The position numbers and the translations under genes are program-made. The notes under the pieces were generated by a model. The model had not been told where the DNA came from and did no database searches. It worked only from the letters and a program-made list of their open reading frames with translations. From Ramlibacter ginsenosidimutans (GTDB lineage: Bacteria; Pseudomonadota; Gammaproteobacteria; Burkholderiales; Burkholderiaceae_C): 64,000 nt of DNA. Location of the stretch: NCBI RefSeq assembly GCF_016654015.1, contig NZ_JAEPWM010000014.1, positions 1 through 64,000 of the forward strand. The letters are read 5' to 3'. The first letter of the stretch is position 1; each line of letters begins with the position of its first letter. Shown here one piece after another: positions 62,700 through 64,000 of the stretch.

Positions 62700-64000
62700 A
62701 TGACGAAGACGAAGGGCCGCAATGTGGTCGTGGTCGGCACCCAGTGGGGCGACGAAGGCAAGGGCAAGCTGGTCGACTGGCTGACCGAGATGGCGCAGGG
62801 CGTGGTGCGCTTCCACGGCGGCCACAACGCCGGCCACACGCTGGTGATCAACGGCGTGAAGACGGCGCTGCACCTCATTCCCAGCGGCATCATGCGGCCC
62901 GGCGTGAAGTGCTACATCGGCAACGGCGTGGTGCTGTCCCCCGGCAAGCTGATCGAGGAGATGGAAGGCCTGGAGAAGGCCGGCGTGGAGGTGCGCTCGC
63001 GCCTGCGCATCAGCGATGCCTGCCCGCTGATCCTGCCCTTCCACGCGGCGCTGGACATCGCGCGCGAAGCGTTCCGCGAGAAGGGCGGCAGCGAGAAGAT
63101 CGGCACCACCGGCCGCGGCATCGGCCCGGCCTACGAAGACAAGATCGCACGGCGCGCGCTGCGCGTGCAGGACCTCAAGCACCCCGAACGCTTCGCCGCG
63201 AAGCTGAAGGAACTGCTGGAGCTGCACAACTTCATGCTCACGCAGTACCTGCATGCCCAGCCCGTCGACTACCAGCAAGTCCTGGACGAGGCGCTGCGCC
63301 ACGGCGAGATCCTGCGTCCGATGATGGCCGACGTCTCGCGCGAGCTGAACGAGGCGCACCTGCACGGCGACAACCTGCTGTTCGAGGGCGCCCAGGGCAC
63401 GCTGCTGGACGTGGACCACGGCACCTATCCCTACGTCACCTCCAGCAACTGCGTGGCGGGCAATGCCTCGGCGGGCGCCGGCGTCGGCCCGGGCATGCTG
63501 CACTACATCCTGGGCATCACCAAGGCCTACTGCACGCGCGTGGGCGGCGGGCCGTTCCCGACCGAGCTGGATTGGGAGAAGCCCGGCACGGTGGGCTATC
63601 ACCTGTCCACGGTGGGCGCGGAGAAGGGCGTGACCACGGGACGTTCGCGTCGCTGCGGCTGGTTCGACGCGGCGCTGCTCAAGCGCAGCGCGCAGGTCAA
63701 CGGCTTGTCGGGCCTGTGCATCACCAAGCTGGACGTGCTCGATGGCCTGAAGGAACTGCAGCTGTGCACCGGCTACGAGCTCGATGGCGAGTACACGGAC
63801 ATCCTGCCGCTCGGCGCCGACGAGATCGCGCGCTGCAAGCCGGTGTACGAGACCATGGAAGGCTGGAGCGAGTCCACCGTGGGCGTGACCCAGTACGACA
63901 AGCTGCCGCTGAATGCGCGCCTGTACCTGCAGCGCATCCAGCAGGTCACGGGCGTGCCCGTCGATATCATCTCGACCAGCCCGGATCGCGACCACACGAT
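62700..64000 (+). CDS. purA: adenylosuccinate synthetase, 3' end cut by window edge
   Basis: Condenses IMP with aspartate using GTP in AMP synthesis. The ATG at 62700 starts MTKTKGRNVVVVGTQWGDEG; the P-loop GDEGKGKLVDWL, GGHNAGHTLVIN, TTGRGIGPAYEDK and DVDHGTYPYVTSSN regions are intact. The frame stays open for 433 codons to the last base, ending near VDIISTSPDRDHTI; only roughly the last 10-15 residues of a 440-450-aa protein are missing. A long antisense frame over this gene is a shadow. Confidence 0.96.
   Translation, partial: MTKTKGRNVVVVGTQWGDEGKGKLVDWLTEMAQGVVRFHGGHNAGHTLVINGVKTALHLIPSGIMRPGVKCYIGNGVVLSPGKLIEEMEGLEKAGVEVRSRLRISDACPLILPFHAALDIAREAFREKGGSEKIGTTGRGIGPAYEDKIARRALRVQDLKHPERFAAKLKELLELHNFMLTQYLHAQPVDYQQVLDEALRHGEILRPMMADVSRELNEAHLHGDNLLFEGAQGTLLDVDHGTYPYVTSSNCVAGNASAGAGVGPGMLHYILGITKAYCTRVGGGPFPTELDWEKPGTVGYHLSTVGAEKGVTTGRSRRCGWFDAALLKRSAQVNGLSGLCITKLDVLDGLKELQLCTGYELDGEYTDILPLGADEIARCKPVYETMEGWSESTVGVTQYDKLPLNARLYLQRIQQVTGVPVDIISTSPDRDHT

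Noticed and set aside
61425..63995. An 856-codon open frame antisense to hisZ and purA
   Set aside because: Shadow of two clearly recognisable genes on the plus strand.

Overview
The window is a GC-rich, densely coded piece of a betaproteobacterial chromosome. Gene order and protein character fit Burkholderiales, most likely Comamonadaceae (Ramlibacter/Variovorax-like). Supporting signs are the ndk-rlmN-pilW-rodZ-ispG-hisS-yfgM-bamB-der-hfq-hflX-hflK-hflC-hisZ-purA gene series, a lipoyl-bearing dihydrolipoyl dehydrogenase in the pyruvate dehydrogenase operon, and the betaproteobacterial proteasome homologue beside it. I see no rRNA, tRNA, CRISPR array or prophage. The only mobile-element trace is the 3' end of an IS110-type transposase at the left edge.

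Layout: 1-8.6 kb holds the IS remnant, a small unknown protein, a D-Ala-D-Ala endopeptidase-like protein, an N-formylglutamate amidohydrolase/FAD oxidoreductase pair, pyrD, rpiA, a glutaredoxin-like secreted protein and oligopeptidase A. 8.7-13.6 kb is a leftward branched-chain-type ABC transporter operon in which permease LivM and ATPase LivG are one fused protein. 13.7-17.9 kb has folD and a FixL/FixJ-like two-component system, divergent from 18.1-25.0 kb, the pyruvate dehydrogenase operon aceE-aceF-(proteasome homologue)-lpdA. 25.0-30.2 kb carries a pilin-like protein, an NlpC/P60 peptidase, a PQQ-type sugar dehydrogenase, a NarX/NarL-like pair and an isochorismatase-family hydrolase. 30.2-39.3 kb holds prpE, the 2-oxoglutarate dehydrogenase operon sucA-sucB-lpd and zapE. 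39.3-47.4 kb holds a coiled-coil secreted protein, a PP2C phosphatase, a DUF465 protein, a DinG-like helicase, bamD, rluD, scpB and rluB. 47.6-64.0 kb is the conserved housekeeping series from ndk to a purA cut by the right edge.

Functionally the centre of the window is acyl-CoA generation: both 2-oxoacid dehydrogenase complexes, each with its own E3, plus propionyl-CoA synthetase. The pyruvate dehydrogenase locus is flanked by a divergent sensor kinase/regulator, has two clean dyads in the shared promoter region, and contains a self-compartmentalising Ntn-hydrolase gene between E2 and E3. I consider this the most interesting arrangement here.

The intergenic gaps contain at least five families of palindromic dispersed repeats. 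Some have entered genes: one is translated in frame as roughly 24 extra residues inside RlmN, and others form the interdomain linkers of AceF and LpdA. Gene identities come from reading motifs and overall family resemblance; no database search was run.
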